Shown one piece after another: positions 8,597 to 15,622 of a stretch of 64,000 nt of DNA. The translations under genes and the position numbers were made by a program. The stretch is from positions 165,748 through 229,747 of the forward strand of contig NZ_RQYI01000001.1 of the NCBI RefSeq assembly GCF_003859795.1, in the 5' to 3' direction. Each line of letters starts with the position of its first letter. Positions within the stretch are counted from its first letter, which is position 1. Under the pieces are notes generated by a model, which made no database searches, was not told the DNA's origin, and saw only the letters and a program-made list of their open reading frames with translations. The DNA comes from Alloprevotella sp. OH1205_COT-284. GTDB taxonomy: Bacteria; Bacteroidota; Bacteroidia; Bacteroidales; Bacteroidaceae.

Positions 8597-10489
8597 TCAT
8601 CGGCCAAGTAGCACGAGAAGTACGGAAATGTCGGACGGAGAAACTCCGGGTATTCGAGAGGCCTGAGCGAGCGTTTCGGGGTTGATGGCTGCGAGTTTTT
8701 GGCGTGCTTCGGTGGAGAGTTGCGTCAAGTTTTCGTAGTCGAATTTTCCGATGATTTTGATATTCTCCAAACGCTGCATTTTGTCGGCCAAGGATCGTTC
8801 GCGTGTGATGTATCCGTCGTATTTGATGAGTATTTCCGCCGCTTCCATGGTTTCGGCTTTGTCTTCTTGGAGTGCTTGGACTACGGAACGGAAGTTGTTG
8901 AGCGTTTCGACAGATTCGTCTTCGATAAAATCCGACAACTGCAATTCGGGGCGGGCGATGAGTTCAAATAATTTTGCACCATGCGCGAGCTTTTTTGAAC
9001 CTTTGCGTTCGAGCAGAGGATTGATCTCGGAGGGTTTCAGATTCGTGTTTCTTGCCAGCGATAGGATTTGCTCTATGCTTTCTTTTTTGCGATGAAATCT
9101 TTGTTTTCTTTCCGCGCAGGCCAAACCGTATTGTTCGGCATAGGGTGTGAGGCGCATGTCGGCATTGTCTTGTCGGAGCAGTATTCTGTATTCTGCGCGC
9201 GAAGTAAACATGCGATACGGTTCGTCTACACCTTTATTGACCAAATCGTCGATGAGTACGCCGATATAGGCTTCGTCTCTTCCGAGGGTGAAGCGTTCGT
9301 TGCCGTTGCAGTGCAAGGCGGCATTGATGCCTGCGACCACCCCTTGTCCGGCGGCTTCTTCGTAGCCGGTGGTGCCGTTTACTTGTCCGGCAAAGAAAAG
9401 ACCGCTCATTTTTTTCGATTCCAACGAGTGGTGGAGCTGGGTGGGCGGGAAGAAATCGTATTCTATGGCGTAGCCCGGACGGTAGATTTTCAAATCGCGA
9501 AAACACGGCATCTGTTTCAATGCTTCGATTTGAATGTCCATAGGGAGAGAAGACGAAAAACCATTCAGATAAAGCTCGTGTGTGTCGATGCCTTCGGGTT
9601 CGAGAAATAGGGGGTGCGATTCTCTTTCTTCAAATGTGACGAGCTTTGTTTCGATGGAAGGGCAGTATCGCGGCCCGATCGAACGAATCTGTCCGTTGTA
9701 GAGGGGCGATTCGTCGAGCCCTTTTCGCAAAATGCGATGCACTTCGGGATTGGTGTTGCACGTCCAGCAGGTCAGTTGGGGCAACGGGCGTTCTTGCGAG
9801 ATGAAAGAAAATCGGTGGAAATCGTTTTCTCCGTGTTGCACCTCCATTTCGTCGAAATGAACAGACCTCGCGTCGATGCGTACGGGAGTTCCCGTTTTCA
9901 TGCGCAGGTTTTCGATGCCCATGGCGTTGATGGAGGCGGTGAGCAGGGTAGATGCCGGTTCGGCACATCTTCCTCCGGGTATCATTCTCCGTCCGATGTG
10001 CATCAGGCCGTTGAGAAATGTTCCGGCCGTGACAATAACGGATTTTGCCGTAAACTCCGCGCCCCACACCGTGCGCAGTCCGGTGACGGCACCGTTTTTG
10101 GTGGTGATTTCGGCCACTTCGTCTTGCCAGATGTCGAGGTTGTCGGTGTTTTCCACTCGTTTTCTCCATTCGGCGATGAAGCGTGTGCGGTCGCATTGCG
10201 CTCTTGGGCTCCACATGGCAGGGCCTTTGGAGCGGTTGAGCATTCGAAACTGTATGGCCGTGGCATCGGTCACTTGTCCGATGTGGCCGCCCAATGCATC
10301 GACCTCTCTGACGATCTGCCCTTTGGCAATGCCGCCAACGGCCGGGTTGCAGCTCATTTGTGCTATTTTGTTCATGTCCATCGTGATGAGCACGGTTTTG
10401 GCACCCATGCGTGCCGCTGCGCAGGCGGCCTCACATCCGGCGTGTCCGGCTCCGATGACGATGACGTCGTATGTAAATGTCTGTTCCAT
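8597..10489 (-). CDS. mnmG: tRNA uridine-5-carboxymethylaminomethyl(34) enzyme MnmG
   Basis: FAD-dependent partner of MnmE; together they install the cmnm5 group at the wobble uridine of several tRNAs. It is 630 residues, full length. The N-terminal dinucleotide fold reads VIGAGHAGCEAACAAARMG (residues 11-29), followed by the family signatures SCNPAVGGIAKGQIVREVDALGG, FFAGQVNGTTGYEEAAGQG (about 370-390) and the C-terminal ISVLLVLLGR helical end. The start at 10489 is only about 8 nt from the -7 element, so the message is almost leaderless. apt follows. Confidence 0.97.
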   Translation of the reverse strand: MEQTFTYDVIVIGAGHAGCEAACAAARMGAKTVLITMDMNKIAQMSCNPAVGGIAKGQIVREVDALGGHIGQVTDATAIQFRMLNRSKGPAMWSPRAQCDRTRFIAEWRKRVENTDNLDIWQDEVAEITTKNGAVTGLRTVWGAEFTAKSVIVTAGTFLNGLMHIGRRMIPGGRCAEPASTLLTASINAMGIENLRMKTGTPVRIDARSVHFDEMEVQHGENDFHRFSFISQERPLPQLTCWTCNTNPEVHRILRKGLDESPLYNGQIRSIGPRYCPSIETKLVTFEERESHPLFLEPEGIDTHELYLNGFSSSLPMDIQIEALKQMPCFRDLKIYRPGYAIEYDFFPPTQLHHSLESKKMSGLFFAGQVNGTTGYEEAAGQGVVAGINAALHCNGNERFTLGRDEAYIGVLIDDLVNKGVDEPYRMFTSRAEYRILLRQDNADMRLTPYAEQYGLACAERKQRFHRKKESIEQILSLARNTNLKPSEINPLLERKGSKKLAHGAKLFELIARPELQLSDFIEDESVETLNNFRSVVQALQEDKAETMEAAEILIKYDGYITRERSLADKMQRLENIKIIGKFDYENLTQLSTEARQKLAAINPETLAQASRIPGVSPSDISVLLVLLGR

Positions 10490-10496
10490 AAGGATG

Positions 10497-10504
10497 CAAA
10501 TTTA
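10497..10504 (-). promoter_or_regulatory. -7 element for mnmG-apt
   Basis: The minus strand reads TAAATTTG ending 8 nt before the mnmG ATG. With initiation 5-7 nt downstream of such boxes, the 5' leader would be nearly absent. No clean -33 TTTG is visible. Confidence 0.55.
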
Positions 10505-10656
10505 GTGATTTTGCCGCAGACGCAAGTAAAATTAAGAGAGTTTTGGATAGGAGAAAGAAAATCCCCTCGTTGTCTTGAAAAGGCGTCGAGGGGATGAGAA
10601 AAGTGTATTTTTCGATGAAACCGAAGTTTTTAGGCATTTTTCGGTTTGAAAGAGGG

Positions 10657-11085
10657 TCAGAGTCCGAATTTCTCGTTGAGTTCGGGGCAGTCGGAGAGTC
10701 GTCCGTTTACAACTGCGACGATGTCGGTTTTGGCACGCACGCAAAGCCGCTCTTGGGCATAAGACGGGTCAGCCTGGGCGCGGACGGGATCGACAACACG
10801 CACGATGTCTTGGTGGAAAACGTAGCGCAAACCGCTTTTCTCCATGCTCAAACGCACTTCGAAGTGATCGCGAGGTCGCAAGGAGGTTTTGAAGCGCATT
10901 TCGAGATTGGCCACGACCACGTCGATGCCGCGGTTGTGCAATTCGGCAAACTCTATGCCTTTTGTCTCGATGAATTCGTGACGGCAGTGTTCGGTGTAGT
11001 GTTGATAGATGGCATTGTTGACAATGCCTTGAATGTCGCATTCGTAGTCGCGAACGCGCATTTTGAGAACAAAAATGGGTTCCAT
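10657..11085 (-). CDS. Acyl-CoA thioesterase, 4HBT/YbgC-like hotdog protein
   Basis: Hotdog-fold thioesterase of about 142 residues, using the ATG at 11085 (MEPIFVLKMRVRDYECDIQG). The family hallmark is the N-terminal R(V)xxxxxDxxGxVNNxxYxxYxExxR pattern: RDYECDIQGIVNNAIYQHY followed by TEHCRHEF; the Asp in that stretch is the expected catalytic residue. The substrate is not predictable; fatty acyl-CoA or acyl-ACP is likely. The frame is open upstream to 11283, but that part overlaps the preceding gene and is compositionally unlike a protein start. Its ATG lies 4 bp after the DUF2851 stop, so the two are coupled. Confidence 0.85.
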   Translation of the reverse strand: MEPIFVLKMRVRDYECDIQGIVNNAIYQHYTEHCRHEFIETKGIEFAELHNRGIDVVVANLEMRFKTSLRPRDHFEVRLSMEKSGLRYVFHQDIVRVVDPVRAQADPSYAQERLCVRAKTDIVAVVNGRLSDCPELNEKFGL

Positions 11086-11089
11086 GTAT

Positions 11090-12442
11090 TTATAGTTTTG
11101 ATGGAGCGTGTCGCAGATATCGGCTGCCGAAACGGCAACGCAGGCAGTCGCGACGATCGCAATAGTGTTGTTGCAAATGGATGAGTGCCTGAGAGTCGGC
11201 GGCATGCTGTGCGGAGATGCCGACCTTTTGCCACGCGCGAATGATGTGGTTCTGTTCGGGGCGGATGGCTTCCAACAGTTCAAAGGCTCGTTCCGTGAGC
11301 CGTTCGTCTTGGTGGTGCTTGCCGTAGGAGAGGAGCATTGGCGAAACGGCGTTGATGATGAGCAGATCGATGGAACTTTCCGACAATGCGCCGTCGGTCG
11401 GGCGTTTGCCGGTGTTCTTTGGTCTTTTTTCGAGGTTCGAGTCTTCGGGTTCGTCGCGTTCTTTGGTCTTTTGCCCGAAGGTGTAGCGGTTGTGCCAATA
11501 GGGCAGGGTGTCGGCGTTGAGCAGTCGGAGTATTTCCGGGTGCGAAGCGGTTTCTCTTACTTTCGAAAAATCTAGTTCTCGCGCAGCATAGAGCGCCGAC
11601 AGTTGTGCCAAACGGCGATAGGGGAAATTTTGAGGTCGAAGTCGGAGAAATTTCCAATTTGTCGATGAAATGGGCGAAATTTGAAATTTCTTTTGCAAAA
11701 ATCGGTATTCGCTTTGGAGGCGCAGAAAGTGTTTGTCTCGTTGGTCGGCTTTGAGGCTGTCGTCTTCGAGCAAACCGGCTTGCCCCAAGAAAAAGGCTTC
11801 TACTTGAAACGGGTTGTCGCGATGTTTTCCGATGTGTTGCGGATCGATCGTGGCCGCCCAAAGTTCGAAAGCATCGGTGTTTTTGCCAAAGCCGAAGGCT
11901 CGTGCCAAGGTGATGAAAAACACTCGTTCCCAATCTCCGTTTGTTTCGCGCAACCATCGCTCGATGCGCTCCGTTTTGGCTTCAAGGCGTTCGAGGCTCA
12001 ATGTGCTCAGCCAATGGTGTACGTGCATCGGTGGAATGGAGGGAATGATGCGGTGGCATGGCGGAAAATCGTCTTCTTTCATCAGTTGGCGGTAGTTTTC
12101 GGCCACGTTTTCGGGGATCTGTATTCGGAGTTGCGGGATGACGTTGCCCATTTCGGTTTTCACTTCGCAGTCCATCGTTTCTACCACGTGCAAGACGACG
12201 TTGTTGTAGTGGGCGTCGGTGTCGTGTCGATGCCTGAACCAATCGGAAGAACGGAGATGGATTTCTACGTTTCCGACCCACATCTGTCGGTCTATCCGTA
12301 TTTTGGCGTTGAAGAAATCGGGGCCGGCGTCGTTGTTGTGCAGTCCGGGATCGATGATTTCGACCGGTTTTCCGTCGTCGGTGTACAAACTGCTCTGGGC
12401 AAACAAACGATGTTTCCAGACATAGTGAAGAAGGCGTTCCAT
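11090..12442 (-). CDS. DUF2851 family protein
   Basis: A 450-residue protein of the DUF2851 family, widespread in Bacteroidota and of unknown biochemical role. The N-terminal block with WKHRLF, HNNDAGPDFFNAKIRID and WVGNVEIHLRSSDWFRHRHD (residues 9-70) is the conserved part; the D-x(n)-ExH arrangement recalls metal-dependent nucleases, but that is only an impression. A low-complexity stretch of D, E, K, R lies near 340-370. No signal peptide. It has its own promoter and heads a two-gene unit with the thioesterase. Confidence 0.85.
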   Translation of the reverse strand: MERLLHYVWKHRLFAQSSLYTDDGKPVEIIDPGLHNNDAGPDFFNAKIRIDRQMWVGNVEIHLRSSDWFRHRHDTDAHYNNVVLHVVETMDCEVKTEMGNVIPQLRIQIPENVAENYRQLMKEDDFPPCHRIIPSIPPMHVHHWLSTLSLERLEAKTERIERWLRETNGDWERVFFITLARAFGFGKNTDAFELWAATIDPQHIGKHRDNPFQVEAFFLGQAGLLEDDSLKADQRDKHFLRLQSEYRFLQKKFQISPISSTNWKFLRLRPQNFPYRRLAQLSALYAARELDFSKVRETASHPEILRLLNADTLPYWHNRYTFGQKTKERDEPEDSNLEKRPKNTGKRPTDGALSESSIDLLIINAVSPMLLSYGKHHQDERLTERAFELLEAIRPEQNHIIRAWQKVGISAQHAADSQALIHLQQHYCDRRDCLRCRFGSRYLRHAPSKL

Positions 12443-12468
12443 GGAATGGGGCGTTGGGAATCAGTCTG

Positions 12469-12500
12469 CAAAGTTATGAAACTTTTTCGAGTCGGGCAAA
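12469..12500 (-). promoter_or_regulatory. Promoter of DUF2851-thioesterase unit
   Basis: Minus strand: TTTG (12497-12500), 20 nt, TAACTTTG (12469-12476), then about 26 nt to the ATG. A textbook Bacteroidota promoter. Confidence 0.8.
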
Positions 12501-12712
12501 ATGGAATGTTTCTTCCGTGAATTTAGCGAAAAACGGCAGCTGACATTCGTTGAAGTCGGAAAAAGGCGACCGAGGCATGGACGTTTGTCGCTTTTCTACC
12601 CTCATTTTTTTGTTTTTGCCGTTTTGCCTCCGCTAAAAGAGGTTTATCAGGAATTTCGAGTGATGGAGGTATAAACGAATACATCTTTTACTTTGTGATC
12701 GGAAACGATTTG

Positions 12713-12807
12713 GTCGGCAAAACTAAGTTGGGAGTAGGGGGAGTCTTTATAGGGTAAAGACACAAAAAAGAAGGAATAGATAAAATAAAAAGAGTTTTGC
12801 AGAGACC
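12713..12807. repeat. Small TIR-bounded element C1 (upstream of tRNA-Met)
   Basis: The right end reads TTTTGCAGAGACC (12795-12807). The interior from 12752 is a 52-nt tract that recurs inverted, with one mismatch, at 13107-13159. The left end is degenerate (GGCAAAACTAAG near 12716). No coding capacity. Same family as C2-C4. Confidence 0.65.
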
Positions 12808-12836
12808 CCCTTTTTGCACATCGCTTTTCCGAAAAC

Positions 12837-12880
12837 TCAAAAAGGCAGCCAAAAATTTGGTTGCCTTTTCCTTTTTTTTT
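12837..12880 (+). terminator. Hairpin with T-run directly before tRNA-Met promoter
   Basis: Stem AAAAGGCAGCCAAA/TTTGGTTGCCTTTT followed by CCTTTTTTTTT. Its 3' arm contains the -33 TTTG and its T-run ends in the first T of the tRNA-Met -7 box, so terminator and promoter are superimposed. It would stop transcription arriving from the left. Confidence 0.7.
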
Positions 12881-12887
12881 ATCTTTG
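12856..12887 (+). promoter_or_regulatory. Promoter of tRNA-Met
   Basis: TTTG (12856-12859), 20 nt, TATCTTTG (12880-12887), 26 nt before the tRNA. Confidence 0.8.
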
Positions 12888-12913
12888 CACATCGAAAGCC
12901 TTATGGTTTTCTC

Positions 12914-12987
12914 GGACTTGTAGCTCAGTTGGTTAGAGCAACAGACTCATAATCTGGAGGTCCCTGGTTCAAGCCCAGGCTGGTCCA
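12914..12987 (+). tRNA. tRNA-Met (anticodon CAT)
   Basis: Cloverleaf: acceptor GGACTTG/CTGGTCC (with a T-T mismatch at pair 6-67), TAGCTC D-arm start, anticodon loop CTCATAA, T-arm CCTGG-TTCAAGC-CCAGG. The 3' CCA is not encoded. The acceptor does not look like an initiator tRNA; elongator Met is most likely, though a lysidine-modified Ile tRNA also has CAT. Confidence 0.88.
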
Positions 12988-13100
12988 CGCTTCTATTCAG
13001 CGACTTACGCTTCGGCGTAGGCCGCTGTTTTTTGTTTCTGCTCAACATTCCTCTGTCTTACGGAAAACTTGCGCTGTGGGGCATACATGCACAAAACACC

Positions 13101-13184
13101 AAGACTTCTGCAACACTCTTTTTATTTTATCTATTCCTTCTTTTTTGTGTCTTTACCCCATGAAGGACGCCTTTGCAAAGGCTC
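13101..13184. repeat. Small TIR-bounded element C2 (downstream of tRNA-Met)
   Basis: The left end is AAGACTTCTGCAACACTC (13101-13118) and the right end CTTTGCAAAGGCTC (about 13171-13184). The interior matches C1 in inverted orientation, so tRNA-Met is bracketed by two opposed copies. No coding capacity. Confidence 0.65.
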
Positions 13185-13282
13185 ATAAGGACGTCATTCT
13201 ACGGAATGTGTAAGGGATTTTTATTGTTCGGAAAAACTTCAATCAAAATCCGAATGAGATACTTTTGAAATTTAGATCAGGC

Positions 13283-13750
13283 ATAGATTTTTCTACTCGT
13301 TATTCCGTTTGCACTACTCCTTAGGTAAGATGCGTTTCAACCGGTTGAGACATATTCGGACAAGCCGAAGAGAGGATGAAAACATTGGGGATAAAAGAAG
13401 CAACTTTCTGCCTCTACCGGGACTTTTTCTTTTTTTATCTACATTATCTACATTTTGTTGCTTAAATTGCAGATATATAGATTGTTGTGAGTGTAGACAA
13501 TATGGGGAATTAACTACATTCGTTCTTGCAACCTACACACGGCATGGATAAAGGTGTGCAGATGTTCGAAATCACGACTATGTAGGCAGTGTAGGTTTTC
13601 GGAAAAACTGTCTACATCTGTTTTAGTCTGTGTATCATTGATTTACCTTCTTTCCATGTATGATGCTAAACCGCCTGCATACACTCGCATATTTCTGAAT
13701 TTCAGTGATGTAAAAGGTGTAGTGTATGTTTTTCGACTATTTTACGAGAT
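13283..13750 (-). repeat. Family B intergenic element, copy 1
   Basis: It matches 36075-36550 in reverse orientation along its length, including CGGACAAGCCGAAGAG, CTCTACCGGGA and GCATACACTCGCAT. The core holds 8-9 nt iterons of the type AATGTAGAC on both strands: minus at 13437-13454 (tandem pair), plus near 13489, minus near 13511 and 13529, plus pair at 13578-13595, minus near 13609. CTGAATTTCAGT lies at 13695-13706. Open frames across it are short and unconserved between the copies, so I treat it as non-coding. Confidence 0.75.
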
Positions 13751-13808
13751 GATGTACTTTCCGAATCAAAGTGCAACAAATAGCCTTATTTTTCATGGTT
13801 TATAATCT

Positions 13809-13896
13809 GAGATCTCTGCAAAATCCCCTTCATAGGGTGAAGATACAAAAAAAGAATTGACAAAATAAACAAAGAAAATAGTTTTGCAGAGGTCTC
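13809..13896. repeat. Small TIR-bounded element C3, complete
   Basis: 88 bp with 15-bp terminal inverted repeats GAGATCTCTGCAAAA and TTTTGCAGAGGTCTC (one mismatch). The interior TAGGGTGAAGATAC onward is a diverged version of the C1/C2 interior. Too small to encode a protein, hence MITE-like. I do not see a clear target duplication. Confidence 0.7.
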
Positions 13897-13931
13897 AATA
13901 GATTAAGTAGAAACAGTAAAATATTTACCTG

Positions 13932-14073
13932 TTAAATTTTGCTCTTGAACTCTTCTATAATAAAACCTTTTTCTTCATCTAAAAGTGCCATAAGCAAAGC
14001 AAGAACATCTTCCCTCTTCCCCTTACTATTTAGTAGCAAAGAGTTAAACTCCACCATTTGTTCATAGCTATAT
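13932..14073 (-). pseudogene. 3' fragment of an unidentified gene
   Basis: The minus strand has an open 46-codon end (starting YSYEQMVEFNSLLLNSKGKR, ending EEFKSKI then TAA at 13934-13932). It is A+T-rich and acidic/helical, reading like a real protein C-terminus. Its 5' side stops at a TATGCAGAGGTCTC motif resembling the end of the small TIR elements, so the rest of the gene appears lost. No family recognised. A 41-residue ORF from the internal ATG could be expressed, but I see no promoter. Confidence 0.45.
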
Positions 14074-14221
14074 GCAGAGGTCTCAATAAGGGGGAAATTG
14101 GGCTACGAAAATGCCCTTTTAGAACTAAAAACGTCAAATTCACGGAATTTTCGAAGCAAAATTGTCCAATCCGAGAAAAAGAATGGATAGGACAATTTTA
14201 AGAGGCTTTTGCAGAGGCCTC
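14071..14221. repeat. Fragments with TIR-like ends
   Basis: GCAGAGGTCTCAATA at about 14074-14088 repeats the 15 nt at 13886-13900 exactly, and TTTTGCAGAGGCCTC ends at 14221. Between them is A+T-rich sequence with the inverted words AATTGTCC and GGACAATT. It probably represents further copies or relics of the C family. Confidence 0.45.
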
Positions 14222-14244
14222 GGAAAATGAGGTGCGCAAACATC

Positions 14245-14294
14245 AAAAATCGAACAGACCGCATCAAAACCAATAAGTCTTGATGCGGTCTGTT
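14245..14294 (-). terminator. Terminator of the tRNA-Asn pair
   Basis: Minus strand: AACAGACCGCATCAA pairs with TTGATGCGGTCTGTT, followed by CGATTTTTG. It lies immediately 3' of the second tRNA-Asn. Confidence 0.75.
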
Positions 14295-14299
14295 TTGTG

Positions 14300-14373
14300 C
14301 GCTTCAGGATGGGCTTGAACCAACGACCCCCTGATTAACAGTCAGGTGCTCTAACCAACTGAGCTACTGAAGC
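14300..14373 (-). tRNA. tRNA-Asn (anticodon GTT), copy 2
   Basis: Acceptor GCTTCAG/CTGAAGC, D-arm TAGCTCAGTTGGTTAGAGC, anticodon loop CTGTTAA, G at the discriminator position, CCA not encoded. Identical to the copy at 14414-14487 and downstream of it. Confidence 0.93.
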
Positions 14374-14413
14374 AGTATCCTTTTTGTTTTGACCGCCAAG
14401 GATGAGCGGTTTG

Positions 14414-14487
14414 CGCTTCAGGATGGGCTTGAACCAACGACCCCCTGATTAACAGTCAGGTGCTCTAACCAACTGAGCTACTGAAGC
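14414..14487 (-). tRNA. tRNA-Asn (anticodon GTT), copy 1
   Basis: Same 74 nt as the copy at 14300-14373, 40 nt upstream of it on the minus strand; the pair is presumably cotranscribed and processed. Confidence 0.93.
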
Positions 14488-14577
14488 AGTGTGCAAATGT
14501 TTCAAAATCCGAAATAAAAAAGCACGGACTTTTGTTGTTTGCGGTGCAAAAGTAGTATATTATTTTGAATAAAGCAC

Positions 14578-14585
14578 TATCTTTG
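14578..14585 (+). promoter_or_regulatory. -7 element for PfkB kinase gene
   Basis: TATCTTTG, 25 nt before the ATG at 14611. The nearest TTTG is too close to be a normal -33 element. Confidence 0.5.
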
Positions 14586-14610
14586 CAGAAGTTTTTTAGA
14601 AAAAAATGAC

Positions 14611-15606
14611 ATGAAGAAAATTTTAGGCATTGGCAATGCTCTTGTTGATATGCTCATAAGAATAGACAATGATGTTATTCTCAGTGAGTTGAATCTCCCC
14701 AAAGGGGGGATGACGCTCATTGATGAGCAGACGTATGAGGCCATCTGCCTTCGCTTGAAGAATTTTTCTGTCGAACGCAGCACGGGAGGTTCTGCCGGCA
14801 ATGCCCTGCTCGCCGTGGCGGGTTTGGGCGGCTCTGCGACTTTCATCGGCAAGTTGGGTCGCGATGAAAACGGAGCGTTTTATGCTCGTGAACGCAAAGC
14901 GCAAGGGGTGATCCCTATCGAACTGTTTGACGAACATCTGCCTACCGGGGTGGCCATGACCTTTGTGACACCCGACGGACAAAGAACTTTTGCCACCTAT
15001 CTCGGAGCGGCAGCCGATATGACGGCCGGAGAATTGAAGGAAGAGTGGTTTGCCGCCTGCGATTATTTCTTCATCGAGGGCTATCTCGTGCAAAATCACG
15101 AACTCATCGACACGGCCGTGGATATGGCGCGAAAAAGCGGATGCAAAGTGTGTTTGGATCTGGCTTCATGGAACATTGTCGAGGAGGATCGTGATTTTTT
15201 TCGATACCTGCTTTCCAAAACCGACATGGTGTTTGCCAACGAGGAGGAGGCTTTGGCGATGACGGGAGAAATCCCGGAGTTGGCCTTGGCTGCTTTGGCC
15301 GAACATTGCGAAACGGCCGTTGTGAAACTGGGTTCGGGTGGGGCAACGGGAATGACCGACGGAATGTATGTGCATGTCTCTGCCGAAGAGGTCGGGCGGG
15401 TTGTCGATACAACCGGTGCCGGCGACTTTTTTGCCGGAGGGTTTCTGTATCGGCATGCCCTCGGAGCGGATTTGAAAACCTGTTTGCGAGAAGGCACGCG
15501 GTGTGCGGGAGCTGTTATTCAGGTGCTCGGCACCAAACTTGACGCTTTGACATGGCAGCGGCTTCGAGGCGATGTCGGGAGCGGTTGCCCATCCGGTGTA
15601 TTTTGA
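14611..15606 (+). CDS. PfkB-family (ribokinase-like) sugar or nucleoside kinase
   Basis: Cytoplasmic ribokinase-fold kinase, 331 residues. The N-terminal GGSAGN block (near 59-64) is followed by GKLGRDENGAFY, and the C-terminal signature DTTGAGDFFAGGF (about 268-280) carries the catalytic Asp of GAGD. It looks most like the Bacteroidota group annotated as adenosine kinase, but the substrate cannot be fixed from sequence. The stop codon is 16 nt before the next gene's ATG, suggesting cotranscription with the S41 protease, though the two have no evident functional link. Confidence 0.88.
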   Translation: MKKILGIGNALVDMLIRIDNDVILSELNLPKGGMTLIDEQTYEAICLRLKNFSVERSTGGSAGNALLAVAGLGGSATFIGKLGRDENGAFYARERKAQGVIPIELFDEHLPTGVAMTFVTPDGQRTFATYLGAAADMTAGELKEEWFAACDYFFIEGYLVQNHELIDTAVDMARKSGCKVCLDLASWNIVEEDRDFFRYLLSKTDMVFANEEEALAMTGEIPELALAALAEHCETAVVKLGSGGATGMTDGMYVHVSAEEVGRVVDTTGAGDFFAGGFLYRHALGADLKTCLREGTRCAGAVIQVLGTKLDALTWQRLRGDVGSGCPSGVF

Positions 15607-15622
15607 TTTTCCTCTTTTTCTT

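Noticed and set aside
13309..13805. Small Cys-rich ORFs inside family B copy 1
   Set aside because: Not conserved in frame in the other copy, where the DNA similarity continues regardless of codons.
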